This document shows positions 14,099 through 22,046 of a stretch of DNA of 32,474 nt, in pieces (the first letter of the stretch is position 1; every line of letters begins with the position of its first letter). This stretch comes from Bacilli bacterium (GTDB lineage Bacteria > Bacillota_I > Bacilli_A > RF39 > UBA660), in NCBI GenBank assembly GCA_017478105.1, contig JAFVEF010000032.1, forward strand, positions 1-32,474. The letters are read 5' to 3'. The notes under the pieces are model-generated. The model made no database searches. It was given only the letters and a program-made list of their open reading frames with translations, and was not told where the DNA came from. A program made the translations under genes and the position numbers.

Positions 14099-15101
14099 TC
14101 AAAAAAGATGTTTAGGTTGTGGTATTGTATTACAAGATCAAAATGTCTTACAAGAAGGATATACTACTAGTTTAGATAATGATATTTGTCAAAGATGTTT
14201 TAGAATGAGAAATTATGGTGAATATCAAATGGTAGCTAAATCTAATGAAGAATATTTAGAAATACTAAGAGGTGTTAGTGAAACTAAAGATTTAGTATTA
14301 TATGTTACTGATTTATTAAATTTAGAAAAGAATTTAGATGAAATACGTTCTTTGATACCTAATAAGATGATATTAGTTCTTAATAAGTTTGATGTACTTC
14401 CTAAATCTGTTAAAGAAGATAAAATTATTAATTATTTAGAAGGAGAAAATATTCATTTTGAAGAAGTGATTGTTGTTTCAGCAGCTAAGAATTATAATAT
14501 GGATTATTTATTAAAGAAAATTAAATATCATCAAACAAGTCGTAATGTTTATGTTGTTGGACATACAAATGCTGGGAAGAGTAGTTTAATTAATAAAATG
14601 ATTCATAATTATTCTGAAAGTACAAGAGAACTTACAATGAGTCCTCTTCCTTCAACTACTTTAAATACTATTAGTATTGATATTGATGATTATCTTACTT
14701 TAATTGATACTCCAGGACTTGTAGATAATGGATCTATTTTAAATCATGTGGATGATAAGTTAGTTAAAAAAATATCTCCAAAAGTAGAGATTAAACCACG
14801 TACTTATCAACTTAGAAAGAATCAATCTTTAATAATAGAAGGAATACTTAGAATAGATTATGTTGAAGGGGAAAAGAATAGTTTTACATTGTTTATATCT
14901 AATGATTTAAAGGTGAAGAGATTATTAAATTTATTTCATAATGAAGAATTAAAAGATAAGAATAAAATTACTTATGATTTAAAATATGAAAATGATTTAG
15001 TTATTAGTGGACTTGGATTTATTAAAATAGTAAATAAAGGTGTTATTGACTTATATATTGATAAAGATGTGGAAACTTTTACTAGAAAGAGTTTAATTTA
15101 G
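14091..15101 (+). CDS. yqeH: Ribosome biogenesis GTPase YqeH
   Basis: Circularly permuted GTPase (336 aa) needed for 30S subunit assembly. A zinc finger (Cys7, Cys10, Cys33, Cys36) precedes the permuted G-domain, in the order G4 NKFD (98-101), G5 SAAK (130-133), G1 GHTNAGKSS (157-165) and G3 DTPG (206-209). This order is diagnostic of the YqeH/YlqF type. A C-terminal beta-rich domain follows. The start is ATG 14091, behind GAGAGAGG; an in-frame TTG at 14073 lies upstream of that RBS and is rejected. The start overlaps the yqeG stop (ATGGATAA). The usual next genes aroE and yhbY are absent; a strong terminator and the division cluster follow. Confidence 0.92.
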   Translation: MDNQKRCLGCGIVLQDQNVLQEGYTTSLDNDICQRCFRMRNYGEYQMVAKSNEEYLEILRGVSETKDLVLYVTDLLNLEKNLDEIRSLIPNKMILVLNKFDVLPKSVKEDKIINYLEGENIHFEEVIVVSAAKNYNMDYLLKKIKYHQTSRNVYVVGHTNAGKSSLINKMIHNYSESTRELTMSPLPSTTLNTISIDIDDYLTLIDTPGLVDNGSILNHVDDKLVKKISPKVEIKPRTYQLRKNQSLIIEGILRIDYVEGEKNSFTLFISNDLKVKRLLNLFHNEELKDKNKITYDLKYENDLVISGLGFIKIVNKGVIDLYIDKDVETFTRKSLI

Positions 15102-15125
15102 ATTGTAAAAAAGATGTAAATGTTG

Positions 15126-15159
15126 GTAAATATCAAGTTTTGATATTTACTTTTTTTTT
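15126..15159 (+). terminator. Intrinsic terminator after yqeH
   Basis: Eleven-bp perfect stem GTAAATATCAA / TTGATATTTAC (15126-15136 / 15140-15150), loop GTT, then nine T. One of the strongest terminators in the window. Confidence 0.9.
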
Positions 15160-15184
15160 ATGATTTTGTATTATTATAGTAAGT

Positions 15185-15209
15185 AGTGGTTGAAAGTGGT
15201 GAAAAGTGG
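15185..15209 (+). promoter_or_regulatory. MraZ operator: three AGTGG boxes, 10-bp period
   Basis: AGTGG occurs at 15185-15189, 15195-15199 and 15205-15209, exactly one helical turn apart; the last two are within AAAGTGG. It lies directly before the mraZ RBS, downstream of a possible TATTAT -10 (15169-15174). MraZ is known to bind such tandem GTGG boxes upstream of its own operon in E. coli and mollicutes, so this is the predicted autoregulatory site. Confidence 0.75.
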
Positions 15210-15218
15210 GGGATGAAT

Positions 15219-15656
15219 ATGTTTATAGGAGAATTTCATCATACTATTGACGATAAGGGTCGTATTATAATTCCTTCTAAGTTTCGTGAAAAGCTTGGTA
15301 ATCAATTTATAATTACTAGGGGAATTGATAATTGTCTTTTTGTCTACTCATACGATGATTGGATGAATATTACTAATAAACTTAATTCGCTACCTTTTAC
15401 TAAGAGGGATGCACGTGTTTTTAATCGCTTCTTTTTATCAGGCGCTACAGATGTAGAATTAGATAAACAAGGTCGTGTTAATATTTCTAGTCCACTTATT
15501 TCTTATGCTAATCTTACGAAAGATTGTGTAATTATTGGTACAGGTGATAGATTAGAAATATGGGCAAAAGAATCTTGGGATAATTTCTTTAATTCTACTA
15601 AGGACAATATGTCAGACATAGCTGAAAATTTATTTAATGAGAGTGTGAACTTATGA
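15219..15656 (+). CDS. mraZ: Transcriptional regulator MraZ
   Basis: DNA-binding regulator of the division and cell-wall cluster, 145 aa, with two AbrB-like MraZ half-domains: the first has FHHTIDDKGRIIIPSKFRE near the N-terminus, the second SGATDVELDKQGRVNISSPL near the middle. The DxKGR and DxQGR signatures are both intact. The start is ATG 15219, 6 nt after GTGGGGG; ATG 15213 and a GTG at 15186 would place the start inside or before the RBS and the operator boxes. It is the first gene of mraZ-rsmH-ftsL-pbp, overlapping rsmH by 4 nt, and probably controls its own operon through the boxes at 15185-15209. Confidence 0.93.
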   Translation: MFIGEFHHTIDDKGRIIIPSKFREKLGNQFIITRGIDNCLFVYSYDDWMNITNKLNSLPFTKRDARVFNRFFLSGATDVELDKQGRVNISSPLISYANLTKDCVIIGTGDRLEIWAKESWDNFFNSTKDNMSDIAENLFNESVNL

Positions 15657-16588
15657 TGAATGAAAAGCATATAAGCGTGTTGTTGACAGAATCTATTTCC
15701 TCCCTAAATTTAAAAGAAGATAGTATTGTAGTTGACGCAACTCTAGGCTATGGTGGACATAGTAGTAACATCTTGATGAGAATAAATAAGGGGTATTTAT
15801 TCGCCTTTGACCAAGATAGTGAAGCAATTCGGCATAGTACCGATAGATTAAAAAATATCGGTACTAACTTCACTATCATCAAGAGTAATTTTGTAAAAAT
15901 GAAAGACGAATTAGAAAAACTTGGAGTAGAAAAAGTGGATGCGGTTTTATTTGATTTAGGTGTTTCATCACCACAATTAGATGACGCTGATCGAGGTTTT
16001 TCTTATCATAATGATGCTAGACTAGATATGAGAATGGATAAAGAGGCTAAGTTATCTGCTTATGAAGTTGTGAATGATTATTCTAGGGATGAACTTGCTT
16101 TAATATTTAAAAAGTATGGCGAAGATAAGTTTGCAAAAATAATCGCGAAAAAGATTGTTGAGTACCGCAAAAATAAACCAATAGAAACAACTTTAGAACT
16201 TGTAGATATTATCAAGAGTGCAGTACCAATTAAGTTTCGTTTGGATAAACATCCAGCAAGGCAAATATTTCAAGCTATAAGAATCGAAGTAAATCATGAA
16301 CTAGATGTAATTGAACCAGCTTTATCTCAGGCATTAGATTTATTAAATGTTGGGGGAAGATGTGCAGTTATTACCTTTCATTCTTTAGAAGATAAGATTG
16401 TAAAGAATTATTTTAAAAAAATGTGTGAAGTAGATCCTAAAGTAAAGGGTATGCCTAACATTCCATCTAGTTACTTACCAGACTTTCGTTTGGTAGAGAA
16501 TAAAGCAATTACTCCTAGTGAGGAAGAAATTAATAATAATCCTCGTGCTAGAAGTTCAAAACTAAGAGTAATTGAAAGAATAAAATAG
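15653..16588 (+). CDS. rsmH: 16S rRNA m4C1402 methyltransferase RsmH
   Basis: S-adenosylmethionine-dependent methyltransferase (formerly MraW) that modifies C1402 in the P-site region of 16S rRNA. The 311-aa protein shows the N-terminal HISVLL stretch, the SAM loop DATLGYGGHS (28-37), FDLGVSSPQLDDADRGFS (the family signature), the HPARQIFQAIRIEVNHEL motif, and ITFHSLEDKIVKNYFK near the C-terminus. It starts at ATG 15653, overlapping the mraZ stop codon (ATGA); the adjacent in-frame ATG 15656 is an equally close alternative. Position in the mraZ operon is standard. Confidence 0.95.
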   Translation: MMNEKHISVLLTESISSLNLKEDSIVVDATLGYGGHSSNILMRINKGYLFAFDQDSEAIRHSTDRLKNIGTNFTIIKSNFVKMKDELEKLGVEKVDAVLFDLGVSSPQLDDADRGFSYHNDARLDMRMDKEAKLSAYEVVNDYSRDELALIFKKYGEDKFAKIIAKKIVEYRKNKPIETTLELVDIIKSAVPIKFRLDKHPARQIFQAIRIEVNHELDVIEPALSQALDLLNVGGRCAVITFHSLEDKIVKNYFKKMCEVDPKVKGMPNIPSSYLPDFRLVENKAITPSEEEINNNPRARSSKLRVIERIK

Positions 16589-16600
16589 GAGATGATTTTG

Positions 16601-16900
16601 GTGAAAAAAGTAAAAAAGAGAGTTAAGATATCGAAATTTGAAAAATTACTATATACTTTGGCTGTATTTTTATTAGTTGTTTCACCAGTGTCTATAGTTT
16701 TTTCAAAAGCGACATTAGCAAAAGTTAATTTCGAAGTAGAAAAGCAAAAAAAAGAAATTGATGAACAAAAAAAGACAAATGAGTCTTTAGCAATGACAAT
16801 TGATGAATTGGCTTCACTTACTAAGATACAACAAGTTGCAGAAGAACAAGGATTGAGTTATAATAATAATAATATAAAATCTGTAAGTGAAGATAACTAA
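16601..16900 (+). CDS. ftsL: FtsL-like cell division protein
   Basis: Small bitopic division protein (99 aa): a basic N-terminus, one membrane segment at about 15-35, and an extracytoplasmic coiled coil (KVNFEVEKQKKEIDEQKKTN). FtsL proteins recruit and activate the septal wall synthase with FtsB/DivIC. Sequence identity is low, as is normal for the family; the assignment rests on size, topology and the position between rsmH and a class B PBP. AGGAG at 16587-16591 directly abuts the ATG at 16592, so the real start is most likely GTG 16601 (9-nt spacing; TTG 16598 also possible). It ends in NNNNIKSVSEDN, 18 nt before the PBP gene. Confidence 0.75.
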   Translation: MKKVKKRVKISKFEKLLYTLAVFLLVVSPVSIVFSKATLAKVNFEVEKQKKEIDEQKKTNESLAMTIDELASLTKIQQVAEEQGLSYNNNNIKSVSEDN

Positions 16901-16918
16901 TTAAGGTGTGATAAACAT

Positions 16919-19066
16919 ATGAAGAAAAAGAAGAGAAAAAATAACATTAGATATTCGAGACTAGTTATACTTGGTTCTCTTCTTTTATTTTGCATAATGA
17001 TAGGGAGAGTTATTCAACTAGGATTATCTAAGAAAATAGATGGTATTGATCTTGCGACACTTGCGAGTAAAAGGACAACTAGAACTGATGTAATTACTGC
17101 TTTAAGGGGAAACATTTATTCTAGTAATGGAGATGTTTTAGCTCAAAATGTTTCTTCTTATAAGTTGATTGCTTATTTGGATCCTAAAAGAACTACTAAT
17201 CCTAAGAAGCCACAACATGTTGTAGATAAAGAGGATACTGCTTTGAAGTTGGCTCCTATTTTAGGTATGGAAAAGGATGAGGTTTTGTCTTTTCTTTCTA
17301 AAGAAGGGGTTTATCAAACAGAATTTGGAACTAATGGTAAAAATTTAAATGAACTAGTAAAAAAGCAAATTGAAGATTTAAATCTTCCGGGACTTGATTT
17401 TATTGAAAGTTATAGAAGGTATTATCCAAAGGGAAATTTTGCTTCTTATACAATTGGTTATACTAAACCTACTAGTGATTCTGATGATACTATGAAGGGT
17501 GAAATGGGAATTGAAAAACAATATAATGAAATACTTAAAGGTGAAAATGGTTCTGTTTCTTATCAAAAGGATTTAAAGGGTTATAAAATTGCGAATACTC
17601 CGGTAGTTACTGTTGATGCTGTTCAAGGAAAAGATGTTTATTTAACAATAGATTCTAGTATTCAGTTTTTTATTGAGCAGGCTATAAATAATCAAGATAA
17701 GAGTTATGATTGGGATTGGTTTACTATTACTTTATTAGATGCGAAAACTGGTGCTGTTCTTGGAACATCTTCTTCACCTTCATTTGATCCTAATTTGAGA
17801 AACATATCTAATTATTTGGATTTATTTGTATCTAGTCCATATGAACCAGGAAGTACAATGAAAACTTTTACTTATATGTGTGCGTTAGAAAATGGTGTTT
17901 ATAATGGTGGAGAAACATATAAATCAGGTGTTTTTGTGACTAGTGATGGTACAGAAATTGGTGACTGGAATAGAAATGGTTGGGGATACATAACTTTTGA
18001 TAAGGGTTATGCAATGAGTAGTAACGTTGGGGTTATTAATATGATTAACCGTTATATGTCTAGTAGTATGTTACGTCAATGTTTTAAAACATATGGTTTT
18101 GGTAGACGTACTGGAATTGAGTTACCTAATGAGTCTAAAGGGCATTTAGATTTTAAATATGAAACTGAAATTTATAATGCTGGTTTTGGTCAAGGTATAA
18201 CTACAACACCAATTCAAAACGTTAAAGCATTAACACCACTTACTAATGATGGAATGATACTTGAACCATATTTGGTTTCTAAGATTGTTAATCCTACTAC
18301 GGGTGAAGTCGTTCTTGAAAATTCTCGTGAAGAAATAGAGAGAGTTGCTTCTACACAAACTGTTTTAAAGATGATACAACTTATGGATGATTGCGTAAAT
18401 GGTATTGGAAATACTGGTAGTGGTTATCGTATAGAAAGTGGAGAGCTAATTGGTAAGACAGGAACTGCTCAAATAGCTAATGAAAATGGTGGTGGATATT
18501 TATCTGGTCAAGCTGATATTATTTCTTCTTTTTCTGGTATTTATCCTAAGAGTAATCCACAAGTTATAATATATGCATCTGTTAAAAGACCTAGTGGTGG
18601 TAGTCAAAAACCAGTTAGTAATGCGGTTAAAGAGATTGTTCAAAATATATCTAAATATTATGGTAATCCTGATAGTAATACTAATTCTTTAAATATAGTT
18701 GATTATAAGGTGGATAGTTTTAGTAATAAAAAAGTTGATAATGTTAAAGTACATTTGGATTCTTTAGGAATTAAATATGTCGTTTTAGGTAATGGTTCTA
18801 AAATAGTTAGGCAATCTCCCAATCCAGGAGAGGTTATTACAAATAATGATACTGTATATTTAATTAGTAATGATAGTAATTTTGTGGTTCCTGATGTTTA
18901 TGGAATGTCTTCTAAGGTATGTCGTGATCTTTTACAAAAACTAGGTTTAAAAGTTAATTTTGAAGGTGTTGGTTATGTTACTTCTCAATCTGTTCCTGCA
19001 GGGACTGTTATTACTCCGGGAATGGAGGTAAATATATCTTTAGCACCTAAGTACAGTTTAGAGTAG
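16919..19066 (+). CDS. pbpB: Class B penicillin-binding protein with PASTA domains
   Basis: Septal peptidoglycan transpeptidase (715 aa), PBP2B/SpoVD-like. It has a basic N-terminus, one membrane anchor (about 16-36), a PBP dimerisation domain with RGNIYSSNGDVLA, and a transpeptidase domain with SxxK at Ser312 (STMK), SxN at 367-369 (SSN) and KTGT at 513-516. Two C-terminal PASTA modules follow (about 590-650 and 655-715), beginning VDYKVDSF and FVVPDVYGM. Position directly after ftsL matches Bacillus pbpB. A sporulation-specific SpoVD role cannot be ruled out from sequence alone. It is probably co-transcribed with the gene at 19077, 10 nt downstream. Active-site motifs are intact, so it should bind beta-lactams. 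Confidence 0.9.
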   Translation: MKKKKRKNNIRYSRLVILGSLLLFCIMIGRVIQLGLSKKIDGIDLATLASKRTTRTDVITALRGNIYSSNGDVLAQNVSSYKLIAYLDPKRTTNPKKPQHVVDKEDTALKLAPILGMEKDEVLSFLSKEGVYQTEFGTNGKNLNELVKKQIEDLNLPGLDFIESYRRYYPKGNFASYTIGYTKPTSDSDDTMKGEMGIEKQYNEILKGENGSVSYQKDLKGYKIANTPVVTVDAVQGKDVYLTIDSSIQFFIEQAINNQDKSYDWDWFTITLLDAKTGAVLGTSSSPSFDPNLRNISNYLDLFVSSPYEPGSTMKTFTYMCALENGVYNGGETYKSGVFVTSDGTEIGDWNRNGWGYITFDKGYAMSSNVGVINMINRYMSSSMLRQCFKTYGFGRRTGIELPNESKGHLDFKYETEIYNAGFGQGITTTPIQNVKALTPLTNDGMILEPYLVSKIVNPTTGEVVLENSREEIERVASTQTVLKMIQLMDDCVNGIGNTGSGYRIESGELIGKTGTAQIANENGGGYLSGQADIISSFSGIYPKSNPQVIIYASVKRPSGGSQKPVSNAVKEIVQNISKYYGNPDSNTNSLNIVDYKVDSFSNKKVDNVKVHLDSLGIKYVVLGNGSKIVRQSPNPGEVITNNDTVYLISNDSNFVVPDVYGMSSKVCRDLLQKLGLKVNFEGVGYVTSQSVPAGTVITPGMEVNISLAPKYSLE

Positions 19067-19076
19067 TGGTGATTAT

Positions 19077-19589
19077 ATGAATAAAAGTAAATTAAATATT
19101 ATTTATATTTGTACAATTATTGTTTTGGCAATAGGCTTTATTTTAGTTTCTTTAAAAGTAGGGGAATTATCTAATAAAAAGATTGTTCATAGAGTTGTTT
19201 TTTCTGATGTTTCACTAGCATCTGCTGTTAAAGGTTCTTCAATTGATCCGGTACATAATTATAGTATTAGTGAAGATAAGACTGAGGTAAGCTTTAATTA
19301 TGGAGTTAATTACACTCATGATGAAATAGTTTATAATGCTGTAATTAAAAATGATGGTAATGTTGATTGTGAGATCGTAAAATTAGTTGAAAGTCCGGAC
19401 TATTCAATGGATTATTTTAATCGTTTTATTTCTCCTGTTACTATTAAGGTTACTGATGTTAAAGGGAAAGTATTAAAGCCTGGAGAAGAAATACCTTTAA
19501 AAATAACTGTTTATTATAACCCTTCAACACAAGAGGTATCTGCTAAGAATTTTCCTTATAAGATTTCTTTAATTACAAAAGCAAGATAG
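19077..19589 (+). CDS. Membrane-anchored beta-module protein
   Basis: Exported or anchored 170-aa protein. One hydrophobic segment (about 7-26) is followed by a beta-rich domain. The order of features (HRVVFSDVSL, then the PVHNYSISEDKTEVSFNYGV stretch, then YNAVIKNDGNVDCEIV, then VLKPGEEIPLKITVYY) can be laid over the TasA/camelysin-like module of the surface protein at 12212 (KWDIYFDNVQV, DTAKTTVSYSVTL, FTVDAVNDGTIDG, LLEAGKTETYKVRVGY). That suggests a common stalk domain, here free-standing. It lies 10 nt after the PBP gene and its stop codon is inside the terminator stem, so it is the last gene of the division operon. Function unknown; an envelope or division-site role is plausible. Confidence 0.75.
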   Translation: MNKSKLNIIYICTIIVLAIGFILVSLKVGELSNKKIVHRVVFSDVSLASAVKGSSIDPVHNYSISEDKTEVSFNYGVNYTHDEIVYNAVIKNDGNVDCEIVKLVESPDYSMDYFNRFISPVTIKVTDVKGKVLKPGEEIPLKITVYYNPSTQEVSAKNFPYKISLITKAR

Positions 19590-19605
19590 TCTTTGACTAT
19601 CTTTT
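19583..19605 (+). terminator. Terminator of the mraZ-PBP operon
   Basis: Nine-bp stem AAGATAGTC / GACTATCTT (19583-19591 / 19595-19603), loop TTT, then TTTATTTTATT. The stem contains the preceding stop codon. Confidence 0.75.
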
Positions 19606-19611
19606 ATTTTA

Positions 19612-19639
19612 TTGACTTATATAGTAGTTTTGATATAAT
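19612..19639 (+). promoter_or_regulatory. Promoter of 19663 gene
   Basis: TTGACT (19612-19617), 16-nt spacer, extended -10 TGATATAAT (19631-19639). Confidence 0.75.
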
Positions 19640-19662
19640 TATTTTAATAGGATGTGGGTTGT

Positions 19663-21000
19663 ATGAAGAAAAAAAGCATTATAGTTTTTGTTATCCTAAT
19701 TACTATTTCAATTGTCTTTTTTAGTGTTGGATTATTTTTAAACAATAAAACTAAACCACAAAATATATATAACAGTATTATTGATAAGACTAGTAATAAT
19801 GTTTTAAATTTTATGGATCATTTTAATGGTTATTTAGAAAAAAATGATTTTATGATTAATTCTTTAATAACTAATAATTTAATTAGTGAAGAATATAAGA
19901 ATAAAGGGGTATATGATTTAGAATATTTAAAAAAATATAATTATATTAATAATTTAAATTTATATAAGACAAATATTATATTAAAACATGATACTACTAA
20001 TAATAAGTTTTTATTTAATACTTTAAAATATAATGATACTGCTAGTTTTATGAATTATAAGTATTTAATTGATAATTCAACTGGTTATGTTTTATTTAGT
20101 GATTATTCTAATCAATTTGTTAATATGGGTAGTTCTAATTATTTTGAAAATTATACTAATAATAAATCATTGAATGATAATGTTAGTTATTTATATAAGA
20201 AAGTTTTAGATTTATTTAAGAGTAATATAATTAAATATGGATTTGATACTTACTATGTTGATACTAAAATTAATGATAAGAATGTAAATACGCGAAAATT
20301 ATCTATTAAGATTGATGATTTATATTTACATAAATTATTTAGTAATATTATTGATGGATTAAAAAATGATGATGTTAGTAATAAGATTCTTAGTAATACT
20401 TTTAGTAATTTTTCTAAATATAAAATAAAAGATAGTTATAAATTTTTAAATAATAATGAGAATTATATTTTTAATATTTATTTATCTAAGATGATGTCTC
20501 GTCCATTGAAGTATGAACTTGAATATTTGAATGGTAATGAAAAGAAGAGTTATATTTATGATGTTGAAAGTAATAATATTTATTTTTATAATACTGATCA
20601 GTTGAAGTATAGAGGAGTATGTAAATTTGAAAGTGATAATTATAAGATAGATTTATTTGATAATAGTAATAATGAAATAGGAGAGTTTAAACTTGAAAAG
20701 GATAATGATAATTTGAGTTTATTGTTTGATATGGATAGTGATAATAAATCTTTAGAATACCATTTTGAATCTAGTATTAAAGATAATACTAATAAAATTA
20801 CTATTGGTATTAAGAATGTTAGTGATAATGTTAGTATATTATCTGGAAATATTGATATTGAATCTAAGATTTTAGATTGTGATAAGACTAATGAAGATCT
20901 TTCTACATCTGTTTTATATAGTACTTTATCAGAAGATTTGAAAAATAAATATAATAATATTTATAATTATGTAGTTGATAAGATGGAGGTTAATTCATGA
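19663..21000 (+). CDS. Anchored extracytoplasmic protein, unknown
   Basis: Unrecognised 445-aa protein with a basic N-terminus and one hydrophobic anchor (about 5-26), then a long Asn/Asp/Lys/Tyr/Ser-rich extracytoplasmic part. The order of short beta-strand-like stretches suggests a lipocalin-like or multi-beta envelope domain, but no motif was recognised. The start is ATG 19663, 8 nt after AGGATG; an in-frame GTG at 19654 overlaps the RBS. It has its own promoter. Its last bases overlap the deaminase gene (ATG 20997 within TTCATGA), so it is translationally coupled to an enzyme that looks unrelated. Cysteines are few; no lipobox is seen. Confidence 0.75.
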   Translation: MKKKSIIVFVILITISIVFFSVGLFLNNKTKPQNIYNSIIDKTSNNVLNFMDHFNGYLEKNDFMINSLITNNLISEEYKNKGVYDLEYLKKYNYINNLNLYKTNIILKHDTTNNKFLFNTLKYNDTASFMNYKYLIDNSTGYVLFSDYSNQFVNMGSSNYFENYTNNKSLNDNVSYLYKKVLDLFKSNIIKYGFDTYYVDTKINDKNVNTRKLSIKIDDLYLHKLFSNIIDGLKNDDVSNKILSNTFSNFSKYKIKDSYKFLNNNENYIFNIYLSKMMSRPLKYELEYLNGNEKKSYIYDVESNNIYFYNTDQLKYRGVCKFESDNYKIDLFDNSNNEIGEFKLEKDNDNLSLLFDMDSDNKSLEYHFESSIKDNTNKITIGIKNVSDNVSILSGNIDIESKILDCDKTNEDLSTSVLYSTLSEDLKNKYNNIYNYVVDKMEVNS

Positions 21001-21449
21001 TAGATTATTATTTGGATATGGCTTGTGAAGAAGCAAAGAGGGGTGTAGAAGCTAATTCTGGTGGACCTTTTGGAGCCGTTATATGTGATAGCTCAGGAAA
21101 GGTTATTAGTTGTGGTCATAATAGAGTTTTAGAAACTCATGATCCTACTAATCATGCTGAGGTTGTCGCAATACGGGAAGCTTGTTTGAAGCTTGGTACT
21201 CATGATTTAAGTGGGTGTACAATTTATTCTAGTTGTGAACCTTGTCCTATGTGTTTATCTGCTATTATATGGGCAAATATTGGAAAAGTTTATTGTGGTG
21301 CAAGTCGCATTGATTGCGATAATATAGGTTTTAGGGATAAAGAGATATATGATTATATTAATGGTAAAAATAATATGATTAGTGTAGAAAAGGTTACTAA
21401 TAAAAAGTGTGTTGATGTATTAAACAATTATTCTAATGAGGTATATTAA
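20997..21449 (+). CDS. guaD: Guanine-deaminase-like nucleoside deaminase
   Basis: Zinc-dependent deaminase of the cytidine-deaminase fold (150 aa). The active site is His53-Ala-Glu55 (NHAEV) and Pro-Cys83-x-x-Cys86 (EPCPMC), with GGPFGAVI before it. These positions and the GFRDKEIYDYI segment resemble the Bacillus guanine deaminase, which converts guanine to xanthine, more than the tRNA adenosine deaminase TadA; the TadA-type alternative is less likely but not excluded. It overlaps the end of the anchored-protein gene and shares TAATG with the next gene, so three genes form one operon with unrelated envelope proteins. Confidence 0.75.
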   Translation: MIDYYLDMACEEAKRGVEANSGGPFGAVICDSSGKVISCGHNRVLETHDPTNHAEVVAIREACLKLGTHDLSGCTIYSSCEPCPMCLSAIIWANIGKVYCGASRIDCDNIGFRDKEIYDYINGKNNMISVEKVTNKKCVDVLNNYSNEVY

Positions 21450-21955
21450 TGAAGAAAAAAGCAAAGAAAAAGAAGAAAAAAATAGATATTTTAGATTATA
21501 TAAAAACTAATTATTTACTTATAATATTTTGTTTACTTTTATGTTTGGTAATATTTTTAGGTTGGAGAGTATTTTTACTTAAAAATAGTAAAAATAAACA
21601 AATTAAAGGAGATATGCTAATTCCTATCGTAAGTGAAGATTTTAATTATGAATTTTATATTGATGGGAATGCTTTGAATGATAAAGACGGGTATATTTTA
21701 AGATTATGTAATTATAAAGATGATAAAGTAATTTCTAATGATATTAGTTATCGTATTGAGGTAGTTAATGAAAGTAATTTATCGCTTCAAGTAACTAAGA
21801 ATAATAATTTAGAGGATCTTTTAAGTAAGGGAAATGTTATTGAAGATAGTTTTAGAAGTAAAAAGATGGATGATCATTTGTTTTATATAAAGCTACTTGA
21901 TAATAAGAATATATCTAGTGATTCAAAAGTACTTATTAAAATATATAACGCATAA
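21449..21955 (+). CDS. Single-pass membrane protein, unknown
   Basis: A 168-aa protein with an extremely basic N-terminus (MKKKAKKKKKKID), one membrane segment (about 21-43) and a beta-rich extracytoplasmic domain, possibly an Ig-like or TasA-like small sandwich (YILRLCNYKDDK, SYRIEVVNESNLSLQ, FYIKLLDNKN). The start overlaps the deaminase stop (TAATG). Family not recognised. It is the last gene before the terminator at 21971. Topology is N-in/C-out by the positive-inside rule. Confidence 0.75.
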   Translation: MKKKAKKKKKKIDILDYIKTNYLLIIFCLLLCLVIFLGWRVFLLKNSKNKQIKGDMLIPIVSEDFNYEFYIDGNALNDKDGYILRLCNYKDDKVISNDISYRIEVVNESNLSLQVTKNNNLEDLLSKGNVIEDSFRSKKMDDHLFYIKLLDNKNISSDSKVLIKIYNA

Positions 21956-21970
21956 GTTGTCTATAATTGT

Positions 21971-21991
21971 AAAACATCTTATGTTTTTTTT
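21971..21991 (+). terminator. Intrinsic terminator after 21449 gene
   Basis: Seven-bp stem AAAACAT / ATGTTTT (21971-21977 / 21981-21987), loop CTT, T-tract continuing. Confidence 0.75.
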
Positions 21992-22019
21992 ATGTTAATT
22001 AGAAATGGTTATTCTATTG

Positions 22020-22028
22020 TGATATTAT
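22020..22028 (+). promoter_or_regulatory. Extended -10 of 22047 gene
   Basis: TGATATTAT (TGn + TATTAT). No good -35 is seen. A TATAAT at 22029-22034 also occurs but runs into the RBS. Confidence 0.45.
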
Positions 22029-22046
22029 TATAATAGGAGTGGTATT

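Noticed and set aside
20997-21449. tRNA adenosine deaminase TadA
   Set aside because: HAE and PCPMC motifs fit both, but GGPFGAVI, the HDPTNHAE context, exact His53/Cys83/Cys86 numbering and the GFRDKEIY segment fit guanine deaminase better.
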